From NCBI RefSeq assembly GCF_958295425.1, contig NC_081137.1, positions 12,935,254-12,999,253 on the forward strand: a stretch of 64,000 nt of DNA. The letters run 5' to 3'. The notes under the pieces are model-generated. The model saw nothing but the letters and a program-made list of their open reading frames with translations, was not told the DNA's origin and did no database searches. Positions 12,901 to 27,900 of this stretch are shown here, one piece after another. Source of the stretch: Solea solea (taxonomy: Eukaryota > Chordata > Actinopteri > Pleuronectiformes > Soleidae). Position 1 is the first letter of the stretch, and the number at the start of each line of letters is the position of its first letter. The translations under genes and the position numbers were made by a program.

Positions 12901-15900
12901 GTGAGGAACACAGAACACTGCAGCGCTGTCTTTCCTTTGATTACGTGCATTTGTGTGCACACCCTGGATGGGTAGTAACCGTGAGAACAACATAGTCACA
13001 CTCCTTTTATTCACATAACTTTTCCATACAGATTGAGTCACAGTTAAACAACAATACACTGGATAATTAGTATTTAATCTTAGATTTTACTTTGTTGACA
13101 CCTATGTGATGGCCGGACCCCACCCTCTCATCCTGTGGTGAAACGCTGTCGTTGGTATTTTACAGTCACTGTTGCCTCATGACTCCCTGCTTCCTCACAC
13201 ATGAACACGAATATCACATGAACTTCACAGAACTTAACTTGTAGAACACAATTGGCGCGGGATGATATGAAAATATACAATTATCCAGAGCAAAATTACA
13301 GTTCACCATTATTGAAACAATTGTAAAAATATTAGAAGACACCCAAAGAGTGCAAACCTGTGCCAAAGTTTCCCACAGTTTCAAGACAGGGACCAAACTA
13401 CACAGTAGTGTTGTCAAAGTGCAAGGAGGAAAGTTGTGGGCTTAATGTAAAGTTCATCCTGGCTCACAAGGTAAACAACTGGGTTTTTTTTTTTTTTTTT
13501 TAATCCTATATCTGAATTACCATCAATATCAAAGCATTGCATCTTCAACTCTCCCCCAGAATATCTCAACACAAACACTCAAACACAACCTCTTGGAGGT
13601 GAAATATGCTTTTGACTTCTGATATGACTTTAAAAAACACTTAAAACCTTTAACGATTCATTTTGGTAAGAAACAAAATGTGTTTTTGCATCACATGGTA
13701 CGTATTTGTTATTGGACAAGAATATTAAAAAGTTTGCTGCTCAAGTCTATTAATTGTTTCTGAAGCCGTTTATTATGTTATTTCTTGAAACATTCTTTAT
13801 AAAAACACAACCTGACAGTACTTCGAAGCAAAGTGGGGGAGAGTGCTGGGTGGAGCTTCATGAATATTACCTCATTCATCCTACCAATGGAAATTCAGCT
13901 TATTAAGACTGCTATTTCTCGCAATCATAGTTCAAACACTTTCTTAGTTTTAGTCTTGATGCCCTTTTTTTCTTTTTTACTCCATCACTCTTATATACAG
14001 GGGTCCAATCAAAACCTGCCTGTCATAAAACTATTGGTTATGGCTTGAGATGGTGGTCAGTGTTGTGAAAGGCTGTAAAGCTACACAGGAGCAAGCAAGT
14101 GTGAACTGGGTATAAAGCTGCACAGAAAGCCAGTAATTGAGTGATATAGCATAGGAAATAAAGTGGGTGATATCTTTGCTGTATTGTCTTCCACGTGTAA
14201 AGGCTGAGTAACAACCACTGCAGCAATAGGACTGTGCAGTTCTGTCCGGCACTTGTGTGTCTGACCTTCATGGTGTATGATTGAAGACTATGGGTCATGG
14301 TAACGGGTCACTGCCAGCTGCGTTTTAATGTGTTGGATCATACACATGAAATACGAGAAATGTGTATTGTTGATGGTATTGTGCCTCTCATGGAGGTCCT
14401 GTGATAACCATTATACATTGCTGAATTACTGGCTGTAATGAAGAATTGACTTATAGTGGCAAAATGTCCCTAATGTATGTATGGTGACCAAGGTTGAGAT
14501 ATAGGACATGAGGAACTGGAAATCCGTATGATTGGTAGCATATTCTCATTCTCTCATTTCTGAAAATTGCTAACAAGGAGGTGTTGTTTCTGTCAGCAGG
14601 GTGGCCCTGCAGGGAAGGCTTCCAGGAGTTACTTATTACAGGGAAGAAGGCCAGGGACTTGCTGGAGCTTGACTGTATGATAAAGTTAAAGTAGGTGAAA
14701 CAGGAAGCATGTGCTTAGTTGAAAGTTGTTTGTGCGCTCACTGGGGCACATACTGAGGCTTACTACCAACCAAAGTTATGAGTTGCAATGTATTTCAATA
14801 ATTGATAGTTGATTGTTTCTGTGAGCATTTGTTTTTGTTAGTTTTGACTCACTCTCTGACCCGACTGCATCAAAATGGCTGGATGTGCACTTTGAGGGTG
14901 TGGTCAATTTTTGTTTGTCTCTTTTTTGCCTATTGTCAGGGAAGAAGAGTAATTAAATAATGTACACACAATCAGCCACAACATATATACGTATTGTTGA
15001 AGCACCTGCATTACAATTATTAATGCATACTTTTGACTTCCATGAACCATAAAAGTACGGAGAGCAGCAAATTCTCTGTCCGGCTTCCGACCTGCCTCAT
15101 TCATCCCAAAGTCAAAGTTAATTACAGTGGTTGAGAGACCTGTAGGCTGAATGAAGCGAGCAGGCGCTGATGGCAAACCCAAAGTAGTGAATGAAAAGAC
15201 ACACTTTATTTTGTTACACGTTACAGTTACGACCTTAAGCACAAAACAAACGGGGGAGGGTTAGTGTAAATACACACAGGGACTGCTGTTTTCTGAGCAG
15301 CTTGCTGAGACTCGCTGCTACACCCCTGCTTACAGACACACCCATGTCTGCATCAGCTCTCTGCACACAGAGCCCCTGTCAGGAGTATGGCTACATGTTT
15401 TTATCATATGCTACAGGTGATGTATATCAGACATGTATGATATTGAGTCATACAATAACCATGTAGTGTAAAGCAGGTCACGTCTGTGCACATTTAGTGG
15501 CCAGATTTATTTTCATCGTCGAAACGAAAACCCTGTACCACAAGCCACAGTAACTGATCAAACTTTTTTAACCATGGGAATAATCAAAAATTATGTCCAT
15601 CCCTAGTTTTTACAATCCTTTATTGTCATCTTTTTGTCTCTCATGTAATAATCATCTACGGCTGCTTTAAAGCAGGCATACTTTCACATTCAAATTGGTG
15701 GGACAGTTGTGTATGTGTATCTGTTTGTGCATGAAGACACTGTAACACTTGGCAAAAGTGCAGCATCTTATTCATGTAATTTGTCAAATCTGGCAAAAAT
15801 CTGGCCTTGAACACAAACATACTTTTGGGGAACTATGTTTGCAATAAAGAAAAATATGAATATTACATAAGTACAAATAACATAATTTGGCATGTTTGTC

Positions 15901-18900
15901 ATGCATAGAGTGGTGGTGCTATCAGCAGAGTCCTTGCAAACATCAGAAACAACAGGTGAGCAACCGTCACCCAGGCCAAAGCAAGAAAGAGTTTCAGCTA
16001 CCGTTAAAGATTTCACGGTCTGATGACTGATGAGCTGATGTCTCATATATGACAACACGGATGTCTGTTCTGTCTTCCTCCTCCGCATGGAACCAGAGTA
16101 GTTACATTAGTACAGTGATATTTGATTAATGTCCAACTGATCAATTTGATCAATTTACTTTCCTGTTACTGTCTCCTTGGAGTCTGATGGACTTGACTGG
16201 GGCTCCATAAACGCATACATGAACTTCATCCATTCATACATAGTGTCTAAATGACTGATCACCTGCTACAGAATTCTCCACTTTTTAAATGCATGGTGAT
16301 AAATGAGCTCTTATCAGACACGCAACCACCTTATCGAGTGAACTTTCTTCTCCTGTGGATCTCACCAGGCGTGTGACTGAACTGGAGCTGCAACTAACGA
16401 TTATTTTCATAATCGATTATTCTGTTGATTATTTTCTCGATTAATCGTTTGGTCCATAAAATATCAATATAAAATGTTGATCGGTGTTTGCCAAACCTGG
16501 AAATGATGATGTTCTCAAATGTCTTGTTTTGTCCACAAACCAAAATGATTAACTTTGAATGATTTCTTTGTTATCCTGAGCAAAGAAATGAAGAAAATAG
16601 TCACATTTAAGAAGCTTAAACAATCAGAAATGTTGTTTTAATCATGAAAAAAACTTCTAATCGATTATCAAAATAGTTGTCAATTAATTAAGTAATCGAT
16701 AATTAATCGATGAATTGTTTCAGCTCTAGACTGAACATTGTGATTATTTAGATCAGTTATGATCAGATTTGGTCAGAGATTAGCAGTATAAATCCACAGC
16801 AATAAACCTTTAGGACTTTGTGCTTTGTCTTTGCAACATGGTCAGAGTTTGCCTTTAAATCAAAGTATCATACTCTTACAAAGCTTCATGCCAACACAAA
16901 GTATCTGTATAACTGACTACAGTATCAGCATTATCATTGCAGCCATATTTATCAGCAGCTGCACAACAGATTGTTCTGCTGGGTGTTTTTCTATGGTTTT
17001 TCCTCACATCCTGTGAGTTCATTATTTGGTTACAGTTGTGCACATTCACTGCGAAATTGCTTGGCAGGAATGAGGAAAAGAATTGTTCAATATTTGTAAG
17101 ATACAAGAACAAAATGTGAAGGAGGGTCAAGTCTGTGAAAGAGAGTTGTGCGATACATGGTTTCCATGCAACACTGCTTTGCTTCTCATGTTTCACTTTG
17201 CAGAACTGTATCTGTAAACGGGAAAGAAGTTGGCATTATGTTTCAGCCTGCTGCACCGCCAAATGAATTTAATCATGGTCGTAAATTTTATATAGAAACG
17301 ACCATTAGAGTTAACTGTGTATTTAATGCTGCAGCAACAGTGTCAAGGCTGTTTTAACTCATAACTGAGAAAAGACAACTTGATTTATGACGAGCAAAGG
17401 AACTGCATTTTATCCCACATCCAAAACAATGCACAGTGTTCATATTTCTATTGTTTTTCCACACAGAGGTGCTTATTACGATGACACGATACACAATATA
17501 AGCCTTGAGGAAAAATACCTGTGTTCTTACAGAGGTCATGTGACCAAACAATTACACACCTGGAATAAACAAGGACACAAAAGGTGTCTATTTTAAGTCA
17601 AGTAACCGTTAGATCTGTTCAGCGTTTTACATTATTATGGTGAAACCGGATGGTGCAGAGTGTAAAGTCAATGGAGGAATCTGTGTTAGACTCCCATTTA
17701 AGTGCCTGTAATTTGATAAAATGATCTCCTCTGACCATTTCACCCCAGAGTGAATTGTGTTACTAACCACCTGTTGCTAAGTGTTTAATAATTAGCTTTC
17801 AAATCATGTAAAACTCAGCAAAGTCCTCTGCTCTGGAGGAACTGAACACATACACACACACACACTGGTTTATGCAATTTAGTAGGGACCAAAGACTGTT
17901 TGTGTGTTTGTCAGTGTTAGTACAGAATATAAACGGAAATGTTCCAGCATCACACTTCCTGTTCAGCAAACGTGTAGAGAGGTCACGTTCACCTGCTTTG
18001 GTCCCAACTAAACTGTGTATGTGAGTCTGTAGTGGCAATAGTGTAGGAGCAGGTGCAGTTACTCCTGATAAAAGGTTGCTGAGGCTTTTTAAATCTTTAC
18101 ACCATTTGAGGAGGAGTTATGCTAACTGCGGCTCTGGTATGTCATAGAGACATATTTTAGACATGCCAGAAAATCCCAAACCGAAGACTGGAAAGAAGCT
18201 GTTTTTATTCCTTACCGCATAAATTTCCATAATTCTCATTCATCATTTTTTTCTTTTACATGTTTTCAGCCACTTTTTTTCTAACATATAATGTTTGAAG
18301 AGGGGAAACTTTTTTTAAGTTGTGTAAGGTACTCTGCGCTGATTGTGCCATGGTCGAAGATATTCGTAACCACCCCTGCCTGCAAGCACAAGTGATTATG
18401 TATTAGTCATGCAAGGTGGAACCGTTTTGTTTTAAATGTTCTTGACCGACTTCAAATTCATCTACTGTTAAAACAATGAGAGCAGCTGTATGGCTGCAGA
18501 TGACAGGAAATACCAACCCACAAAACACAGCACATCCTGATGCAGTAATAACATTTGGTAGCTCATGAAATGACTCACACAAGAGATGCATTTATTTGCA
18601 CAAAACTTTTCAAATGTTTGCTTCTGGTAATTAATCCAACTCAATGCTAATAGAAACACTAGCGGTGTCAATACAAAGTTTAAGTTGTCTGACATAGTAC
18701 ATATAATACAGTATCATTTCACTCTAACTTTCTATTTTCTTTGATTTTTTTTTATGACTTGGCACCACTTGCCGGTCTTTGTTGCTGGTCTACTTTTTCC
18801 ATTGAAAACATAGTGGTCCAAAATGGCTGCCTCAATAGAGCTGATATAAATCTATAAGGGTCATTCTGGAGAATTGAAAAGCAACAACTTATATAATCAG

Positions 18901-21900
18901 GTGACTTTTTTTTTTTTTTTTTTCAATCATTCAAGTGTAATTATTTTATTTTTATTTTCTGCCATATGTAAATAATAACTCCTAAATTCTACACTCTCAA
19001 CCTTTAATGTGTTACTGTGCAGTTTGAACTGTTAGATAACCTAATGCTGGACTACCGTCTACAATTAGTTTTGACTCTTTATCTTGAGTCAGTCTCATCT
19101 GTGCCTTTTGATTTTCTTGTTTTGAAGCACAGAGTAGTTCACAGTTGCCACAGGGATGCAAGGCTTCTCTTCTTATTATATTATTAACCTTTTTCATTTT
19201 CGTTTACTTACAGGAGTAAACACTGGGAGCACCTGAAGCATTCAATCTGTTCAGCTACTCTGATAATGTGGTTTCTCATTACTCTGTGTACTTTCTTCCA
19301 CAGATCTTCCTTCTGGCCTGCCCACCAGGTAAAACCGCAATGGTTGTATTCCGGTGAGTATATTTACCTCTGAACCCAGGTCTTTGTTATACTTTGTGAA
19401 ACTGAACTGTTTATGTCATACTAATTATAAAAGGGCCTCAAGTCATCCATTCTGTGTTTCAGCCTGTTGTGCTTTCTTGTACCCATCATGATTGCGAATC
19501 CAGAATACAAGATGTTAAATGACTGGGCAGACAGACCCAAATTAACTGTGCCTCCCTGATTGCAATTAAGAGAACAATTCTGGAGAGCAAAATGTTTTTT
19601 TTGTACAGTTTTATCGTAATGAATTAACTGGGCTTTATGGGCTTCTCTCCTCAACGACTACTCTGGTCTTGGAAGTTAATTATTCAGGAGAAATGGTTCT
19701 GTGTCTTTGCCAGAGGGAACTCGATGTGGATTTTACTCAAAAACAAATGCAAACAAACAGGGTCACTTTCACTTTGCCTGAGCCCATGGGAGTCTGTAGC
19801 TGAGTTTTATCTGAAATGGCCATAAAGTACCCGGCTAAAAATAAAATAGAGCCTCCATTATATGAAAGACTCATCGTTTTGGGAAAACAATTAAGTGAGC
19901 CTGTTCAGAGAAGTCATATTTATCCTCCCTATGAATGTACTTGCACTTGTCATTAATATTTCCATTCAGAAATTGTGTATTTATTTCTATCCTTGTTTTG
20001 GAGACTGCTGATTTTAGTTGGATAAATATTGCATTTTATATACATCTGGATAAAAATAAAATCAAACTGCACATACTTTGTACCAGGTACTAACCCTAAT
20101 GGAAAATTAAAAACAAAACCGAGCCAAGTTGTACTAGAAATATATTGTGGAAAAGTGCCATATGGTGGACGCTATTAATTTAGAATTATATTTAAATAGG
20201 GACAATACAGTTAACATAGTTCTAATACAAAGAATGCAACTGATGTGCTGTACAGAGAGTTTATAGCTATTGCTAATTTTTTGTCCCTAGTTGGGGACAC
20301 CTGAAAAACAGAAAACCGTAAATTATTTACTGTCCTGTGCCAAAGTCCATGAAGAATATTGACATTTGTATCTTGTGGTGACACAGGAGCTGCTTGTCTG
20401 CTGCTACTACCACCTGAGTCACAAATAACACATTTGAATTTACTGATGGATGCAGCAGCTGATCAATGATGCCTTGATGTAAAATTGTTGATTGTCTCTA
20501 TGGAGTTAGCAGCTTAGAAAGTTCAGCGTCTAAACAGAAAAGACTTTCTAACAGCTGAACAGATAATGTGTCAACCATTCTTAAGCTTTTATAGGCTTCA
20601 GAGGTCATGGATTTTATAAGGTGTCGGTACAGACACATTTGTGTATGGCTTTAAGATGTGATGCATGAAATAATGTTCTCATTTTAAAGTATTTCATAGT
20701 TTTTTTCCCCTCATATTCGAGACTCGTCTGAAACCAGCAGTGATTTAATACAGCTGTAAACAATCTATTAGCAACTGAACAGAACAACAACTGATGTAAA
20801 TGTACGCATGTGCACACAGCAGCAGGAAATGGTCAAAGCATCAGAGAACCTTTACTTTGCTCTTTGTCATGCACTCTGCTCTTCATTGAAGTTAAAGTCA
20901 AAACATGAAGCGTTGTGGGTAAAAAAATCTAGATGATTGTAAAATACTTATTTTATAGTGATAAATCAGTAATGGGAAATGCCTGTTTCTTTCACACCTT
21001 CTCCATCCAAGTATTGATTGTGACAGAGGGTAGACTTGCAAATTCGAGAACTTCATTTTTTTAAACATTGACAGTGAACAGAGAAAAAAATACTGGCCAA
21101 AGAGTGCAAATGATCAATAAATGTGGTGAATTTGAATGAAGCAGACAGCTTTCTCAAAAAACAGTTGAAAGGCTTTCAGAGCGACGGCCGGGCTTATCTG
21201 AAGTGACACTTCTACACCACTGCTGTTTTGCCAGTGACCTCAGCTGTCACAACAGTTGTTTTGGCTCATTTGACAAAAAAGAGCAGTCAGAGGAGTTGAT
21301 GTAGGTCCTCACTTTGACACATTAACTTCTGGGTTTTATAGATGGTGGCTCCTGAAATAGGTCTTGGTTAGGGACAACATTTATACTTGTGGCTGTGTTT
21401 GAGTGATGAATGGAAGATGGAAGCAGCTGCCGAGCTGTGTTTGAGCCAAAGACTAAAATCGATCTAAATCATATTAATTATGATGGATGTGGTGATTCAT
21501 CAGAATCCAGATTCCTTAGTCTGATTTGTGAGTCATAGCAGTGTCAAGCCTTTCACTACATTAAATGCATATATTTATTTGCGTATAATGGATTTATTTT
21601 GAAGTATTTCATCCATATTTGCCTTTAGTGACACAAGCTTACCAAACGAGGCAGCTCTAGACCAGCGTCTCCTGTGTCACAGTGAGCTAAAAAAAACACT
21701 TTTGTATCTACAGACTTTAGTGCAGGAGGGTGAATGTTTAACAAAGTAAAACAAACTTCAGTATCTAGCCAGGAAAGTCTGTCTAACAGTGAGGTGAAAC
21801 GTGACAAATGTATTCTTAAGAAATGATCGATTTAAGCAGGTGAAAATTGTATTTGTCCCTGCTGGCAGCCATGAGAGTAAGCGTCCATATCTCAAGCTGC

Positions 21901-24900
21901 TTCCTGGCTCACCAAGCACTGTCGGTACCTCAAACAACCTTAACTGTCCCTTAAATGTCTTATGTTGTTAATATGATCATCATCCTCATGTCTCATATTT
22001 CTCCTGTGTGTTCTCAGGCTGCAAGTCCACATGTTGAATGGCGCGTTACTGGCTTTAGTATTCCCTGTAGTCAACACTCGGCTGGTAAGTAAGAGGAAGT
22101 AACTACTGGAAATATGTTTTGGCAAAACCTTGATCTCACTGTTCTGTTCCTGGAATGAAAAAGCACAACATTTTCATCATTATCCACATATTTCGGGGGT
22201 TTTTCTGACAGCTCAACATGACTGAAAGTGCTCTCCCTTAGCCTTGGTGCAATTTAAGAGACTCCGTGGTGACATTTCATCTCCTTCTTGTCAGAAGAAT
22301 GAGATGTGTAAATAAATCTAGCTCTACTGGAGCATGAATCTGTAGAACAGATTCTGACATCTATAAGACGCAGTGTTAGACCCAAGTGGCATAAACTGTG
22401 AGTTTGATTGATGATCGAATTTTGCTTTATTTTAGTGAAGTTTGGACAGATTGAACTAAAAAAAAAAAAAAAAAAAGTCTGTTCTAATAGGATGATTGAA
22501 GTTCTCGCTGCACATATGTCGGCTCGTGCTTTAAAAAAGATTTCACAGCAGAAACAGTAAACAAAAGAACTGACTTTTAGTCATAAATCTCTTTTTTCCA
22601 AACCCCATTTGCAGGAAAGTTGGGACAGTTCAATCAGATGAACCTTTATTTAAATGATAAATGAACAAATGAAAGATTTTCAGTGTTTTCACTGACGAGC
22701 CTAAGTGTATTTTGCAAACATAAGACAAATAGAATGTGACAGTGCAACACACTCAGTCTGCAAGTCAGTCTGCAAGATTAAAGTGGTTATACAAGTAACT
22801 GTTCTGGAAGGTTCCGCATTTAGCAGGTTAACTGGTAACGAGTTAGGACATGAAAACTGTATACATGGAGCATTCATCTAAAGTTAAGTTATTGCAAGTT
22901 ATTGCAAGCAGTTATTTGCCTAATTTCATAAGAGAATCGCCTGGCCCCACGAATGTCTAAAATAACGCCATCGCTGCCTCGATCTTATAGCTGGTACACG
23001 GCGGCGTAGGGTGTGTGCATCGTGCCGTAAAGTAATTTGCGTTTCTTGCGAGACCCGAGCCTTTCTTGTAAGGCTGGTTTTACACTAACAGACGAGTTAG
23101 GGTTAGTGGAAACAGCCCCCAATCTCCAAGCAACAAGACATTTAACCATCACAATGAGTCAGAAGCTGTTTAAATGAGGGTTAATGTCCTGCATAGTTCT
23201 GCTTTAAAATCTTTTCTTTGCTCCTTTGCCTGTCTCAACTTTTCTGACAATGGGGTTTGTAGTAACACTAATTTATACCTTAATATGAATAATATTATTC
23301 TAGTACCGTTTCTGAACTAGTCCATTTGTTCTCTTATTTTCTATTTTGTGCATGTTCCTTTGGCTCACTTAACATTCAGCTTATGTTGGCACTCATTTGT
23401 AACACGCTGTCACACCCTCTCGTGATTTCCTTTCACTGGTAGTAGGACCATGGTCGAGACAAATCTGACTTCCTCTCTCTTGGGGCCAGTTTTAGAAGCG
23501 TACTGAAAATAGAAGGAAAACTGAAATGAATGTGAAGTTGCTGAAATAATTACTTTACATCTTAACAAGAATAAAATAAAAAAGATAAAGGAAAGCTCGC
23601 ACCCTATTTCCCCCTCAACGGCTTTCTGGGTGAATCTGATCCTTCAAACGTAGAAAGAATACAGAGAGTTTCAGTAACGCGTTCAGGAGCTTTGTCTGAA
23701 AGACGAGAGGTTTCGAAGCTCATTTCTAAATGGACAAAGACCAGTTTGACCTACTTCTTATCGGTATACAATGGGTGTACCATTAAGCCCATCTCTCCTC
23801 CATATAGAGCACTTTGTGTATTTGAAAAAGTTGAGTTTTTTCATCTTGTTGTGGCATCGACGCCAATGGCATCTCTCTCAAAGTAAAGAATTTGTGTGTA
23901 CGGAAATGCTACATAAATACATACAGTACATGATAAAATGAAGACACTGACCTGCTATTGAAAAAAAAGTACACAAAATAGCCAATAGATGCGTTATAAA
24001 TGGACTAGCCACAGTACTACCATAATGACAAGGCAGACACATTGAGCAACTAGATAGGTTTTATTTATTCTGTCAAATCTTGTTAATTCACTTTATATGA
24101 TATTATGGCAGTGGCAGTGCTATAGAAATTCACTAGCAAGATGAGAAAATACATTTTGTTTTTGTAAACAGTCCAAATAATGTTAAAGATTTTGAATTGT
24201 ATCCCAAAAATAACCTCAAAAATGATTTTAATATAATCTGGGTTGACTGTATCATGCGGCTCCAGCTGACCGTCTCAATAAATACCCATTATAGACTTGG
24301 ATGTTGTTACCTGCTCATCTGACTCACTCTCAGTCTCCAAATATTGTTTATTTAGTTATTTTTAACATTGAGGGGCAGATGAACTCGGTTGCATGATATC
24401 ACAGTGTCTTCTATAATCCCTTTATTTATTTATTTATTTATTTAATTAATTAATTTAGTCTTAAGAAAATCAAATATCATCTTTGGTCCTGCACAAGCTG
24501 AAATAGTTCATTTTTCTCCACAGCTGCCTTTTGAGAAGGAGATCTACTACATCCAGCACTCCATGCTGTACCTGGTGCCTCTTTACCTTTTCAGGAAAGG
24601 AGGTAGGTGTTGATCTCATTTACACCTGTGTTGACATGACCTTGACATAATGCTTACTCGGCGAGGTTATAGTCCCCAACGTGTCTTTTCTCTGTTGATG
24701 GATCCCCTTTTGCTGATTGTGGCACATGAGTTTCTGTCGGAACAACTCTTCCCGTGTCTGTTCTGCCGTGTAAGCAGTTCCTGCCCATCTACACGTGTTT
24801 ATTTCTAAACATACTTATGTTGTAAAAATATCTGCATGGGATGACTGAAGAGGACACGTAAGCAGTCACGTTGCTCTACCTTGTTTTACTTTGACCTTTG

Positions 24901-27900
24901 GAAAACACCTGATGTGTTGTACATCTAATAACTACTAGTTGTCAATCATCTGCTGCTTCCACTAGTAAGAACGGTATGTTCTTTTCTTACTGTGTTTAAA
25001 AATGTGTTTTGTTTGGATTTGCCTAAGTGACACAATCTTGCTAAACGAGGCAGCAGTAGGTCAACATCTCCTGTGTTCCAGTGAGCTAAAGACTATTCTT
25101 TTCTCTGTGGAGTTTGGTGTGATAGTAGGAGCAGTTAACAAGCTTCATTTTGTGGCTGTAAAAGGCGTTTTAGCAGCAAGTCAAAGTTGCAAACATATTC
25201 TTGAGATATAGAATTAAGTGAGCGTAGGTTTTATTAGGCAAGCCTTTTGGTAAGTGGCTGAAATGTGTTTTCCTTGGTGGCAGCCATGTTTTCAGTGAGA
25301 TAGTGACAGTGTCTGTGCCTCGATAGTCAAGGCTGCAACCTCCAAGTGTGGATTTGTCTTTGGGCTACTGTCAGAATGCGTGACAGCTGCGTGTCATGGC
25401 CTGTCGCAGTTGTCACATGAGTCGTCGGCTCCTTCACGTGCAGCCGCCATTTGCCCCGTTTTTGAAGGATAAGTTTGTGTATCCTTCGCGGCCGCCAACC
25501 ATATCCCAGAATGCTTTGCACACCACCAGCAGAGCAGTAAGGCTGGCAGTGATGCACCCTTCAATTATTTTAAAAGCCTGAAGATTTTTTTTTTTTGTAA
25601 AGCACACAGCACGACACAAATCTGACTTCCGTCACCTTCAAGTGTGCAGCCTCGACGGTTGGGACACAGCTAGTGTCTCAAACTGCTTCCTGGATGTTGC
25701 ATAAAGTCAGTACCTCATGCAACCACACTTCTGAACTTGTGTTCTGTATTTATATGTGAACTTTTACCTCCAAATACCTGTAACACACCATGGTCTGCAG
25801 TCACTATCCTGCATATGATCACCAAAACCTTTCTTTATGGAATCAAGGCTGCTGGGGAGATTTTTTTCATTTTTATTTTATTATTTAAATTAACTTAAAT
25901 TTACATACACATGGCAGTCGATGCATGTACAACATTTCCCCTGCAAACAGCTGCTCATGTGCCATTAGAGTCACCTTAAGGCAAACAGCAGGACAGGACA
26001 GATGTTGGATGGATGCACCGGGCCGCCCCCAGAAGGCAACTGTGTTGTAAAATGTAAATTTATGTTAACTAGGACATAGATTGAAATAGATTTAGTAGTA
26101 AGTGTAATGAGTATATTGTTTAGGTTCATACAAAATGGTTGATTTCCGAGTACACGTCAGAGAGAACATCCAGGGTGTAGCACATACATGCAGAGAAAAG
26201 CCCCATTGTTCATCAGTAACATGACACTGGAGGTGGATGAAAGGAGATCTTTGTGTTCCTGATTTCACTGACCAGTGGGTCCACATTTGATATTTCCCTC
26301 TTTGAATTACTGTAGCATAAGTATAGGAAACAGGAAAAACCAGTTTGACACCACTTTCACACCCGTTACTGATCTTCAGAATATGCCCCTGTATTGTTGT
26401 AGCTCATTAGTAACAGGGAAGTGGACAGTTTGCAAATAGCATTTGGTTCCGTAGTATTGTGTTTTGCCTAAGTAAGTAAAAAAAAAGTGATCCAAATACA
26501 ATGTGTATGAAAAAAAGATTGGGGTCTGTAGCAACCGATAATGTAATAACGGCCAATAGCGTAATAATTTAAATGTAATAAAACCAATAATGTAATAAAT
26601 TGCCAATAATGTAATAAAGTTGTTGAGCCAATAACGTAATAACTTTTTGCCAATGACGTTAAAACTTATTACGTTATTGGCTGGTTATCATGTTATTGGC
26701 CTTGCATTAGAAAAATCCTTTGATAATGTAATAACTGAGCCAATAATGTAATAACTGAAGTATCACTTTATTTTATTTTCAATTTCTGGAGAGAAAGTGT
26801 CACACTTAAGGGACTTCTTTAGGGGTCAAAGTGTAAGTTACTTCAAGGGTGTATAGGTAGAGGCTCAACAATACAGATATTGAATAAAATATATTATATA
26901 AAGATAAAAATATTTAATGCCAAAGAGATACACTTATATTAAATTATTTTTAATTCTTATTTCATGTATTTGTGTAGAAGTGAGCAATGGTTTAAACATT
27001 TTTATTTTTCCTGATTTTATAATTATAAAATATACTTAATTAATATAAAGTAATATTAATATTTAGTAAAAGCCTTTTTGCTCAGGCAATAGAGGCAGCT
27101 CTATGATCATTGTATCCCTAATGTATCTGTTCATGACATATGCATCAAGAGGCTGGAAGAGATGGAGAAGGAGAGGCTGGAGCAGATGAAGAAGGAGAGG
27201 CTGGAGGAGGTAGAGAAGGAGAGGCTGGAGCAGATGAAGGAAGAGAGGCTAAAGGAGGTAGAGAAGGAGAGGCTGGAGCAGATGAAGGAAGAGAGGCTAA
27301 AGGAGGTAGAGAAGGAGAGGCTGGAGCAGATGAAGAAGGAGAGGCTGGAGGAGGTAGAGAAGGAGAGTCTGGAGCAGATGAAGGAAGAGAGGCTGGAGGA
27401 GGTAGAGAAGGAGAGGCTGGAGCAGATGAAGGAAGAGAGGCTAAAGGAGGTAGAGAAGGAGAGGCTGGAGCAGATGAAGGAAGAGAGGCTGGAGGAGGTA
27501 GAGTAGGAGAGGCTGAAGCAGATGAAGGAAGAGAGGCTGGAGGAGGTAGAGAAGGAGAGGCTGGAGCAGATGAAGGAAGAGAGGCTAAAGGAGGTAGAGA
27601 AGGAGAGGCTGGAGCAGATGAAGGAAGAGAGGCTAAAGGAGGTAGAGAAGGAGAGGCTGGAGCAGATGAAGAAGGAGAGGCTGGAGGAGGTAGAGAAGGA
27701 GAGTCTGGAGCAGATGAAGGAAGAGAGGCTGGAGGAGGTAGAGTAGGAGAGGCTGGAGGAGGTAGAGAAGGAGAGGCTGGAGCAGATGAAGAAGGAGAGG
27801 CTGGAGCAGATGAAGAAGGAGAGGCTGGAGGAGGTAGAGAAGGAGAGGCTGGAGCAGATGAAGGAAGAGAGGCTGGAGGAGGTAGAGAAGGAGAGGCTAG

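Larger units (their letters stand above)
19354..22017 (+). other. tmem164 intron 2
   Basis: The intron is 2.7 kb with consensus GT-AG ends. It contains two copies of dispersed repeat A (about 20333-20560 and 21575-21925). The part at about 19640-19960 is mixed in composition and repeat-free to the eye; it could be a conserved non-coding block, but this is untested. Confidence 0.8.
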
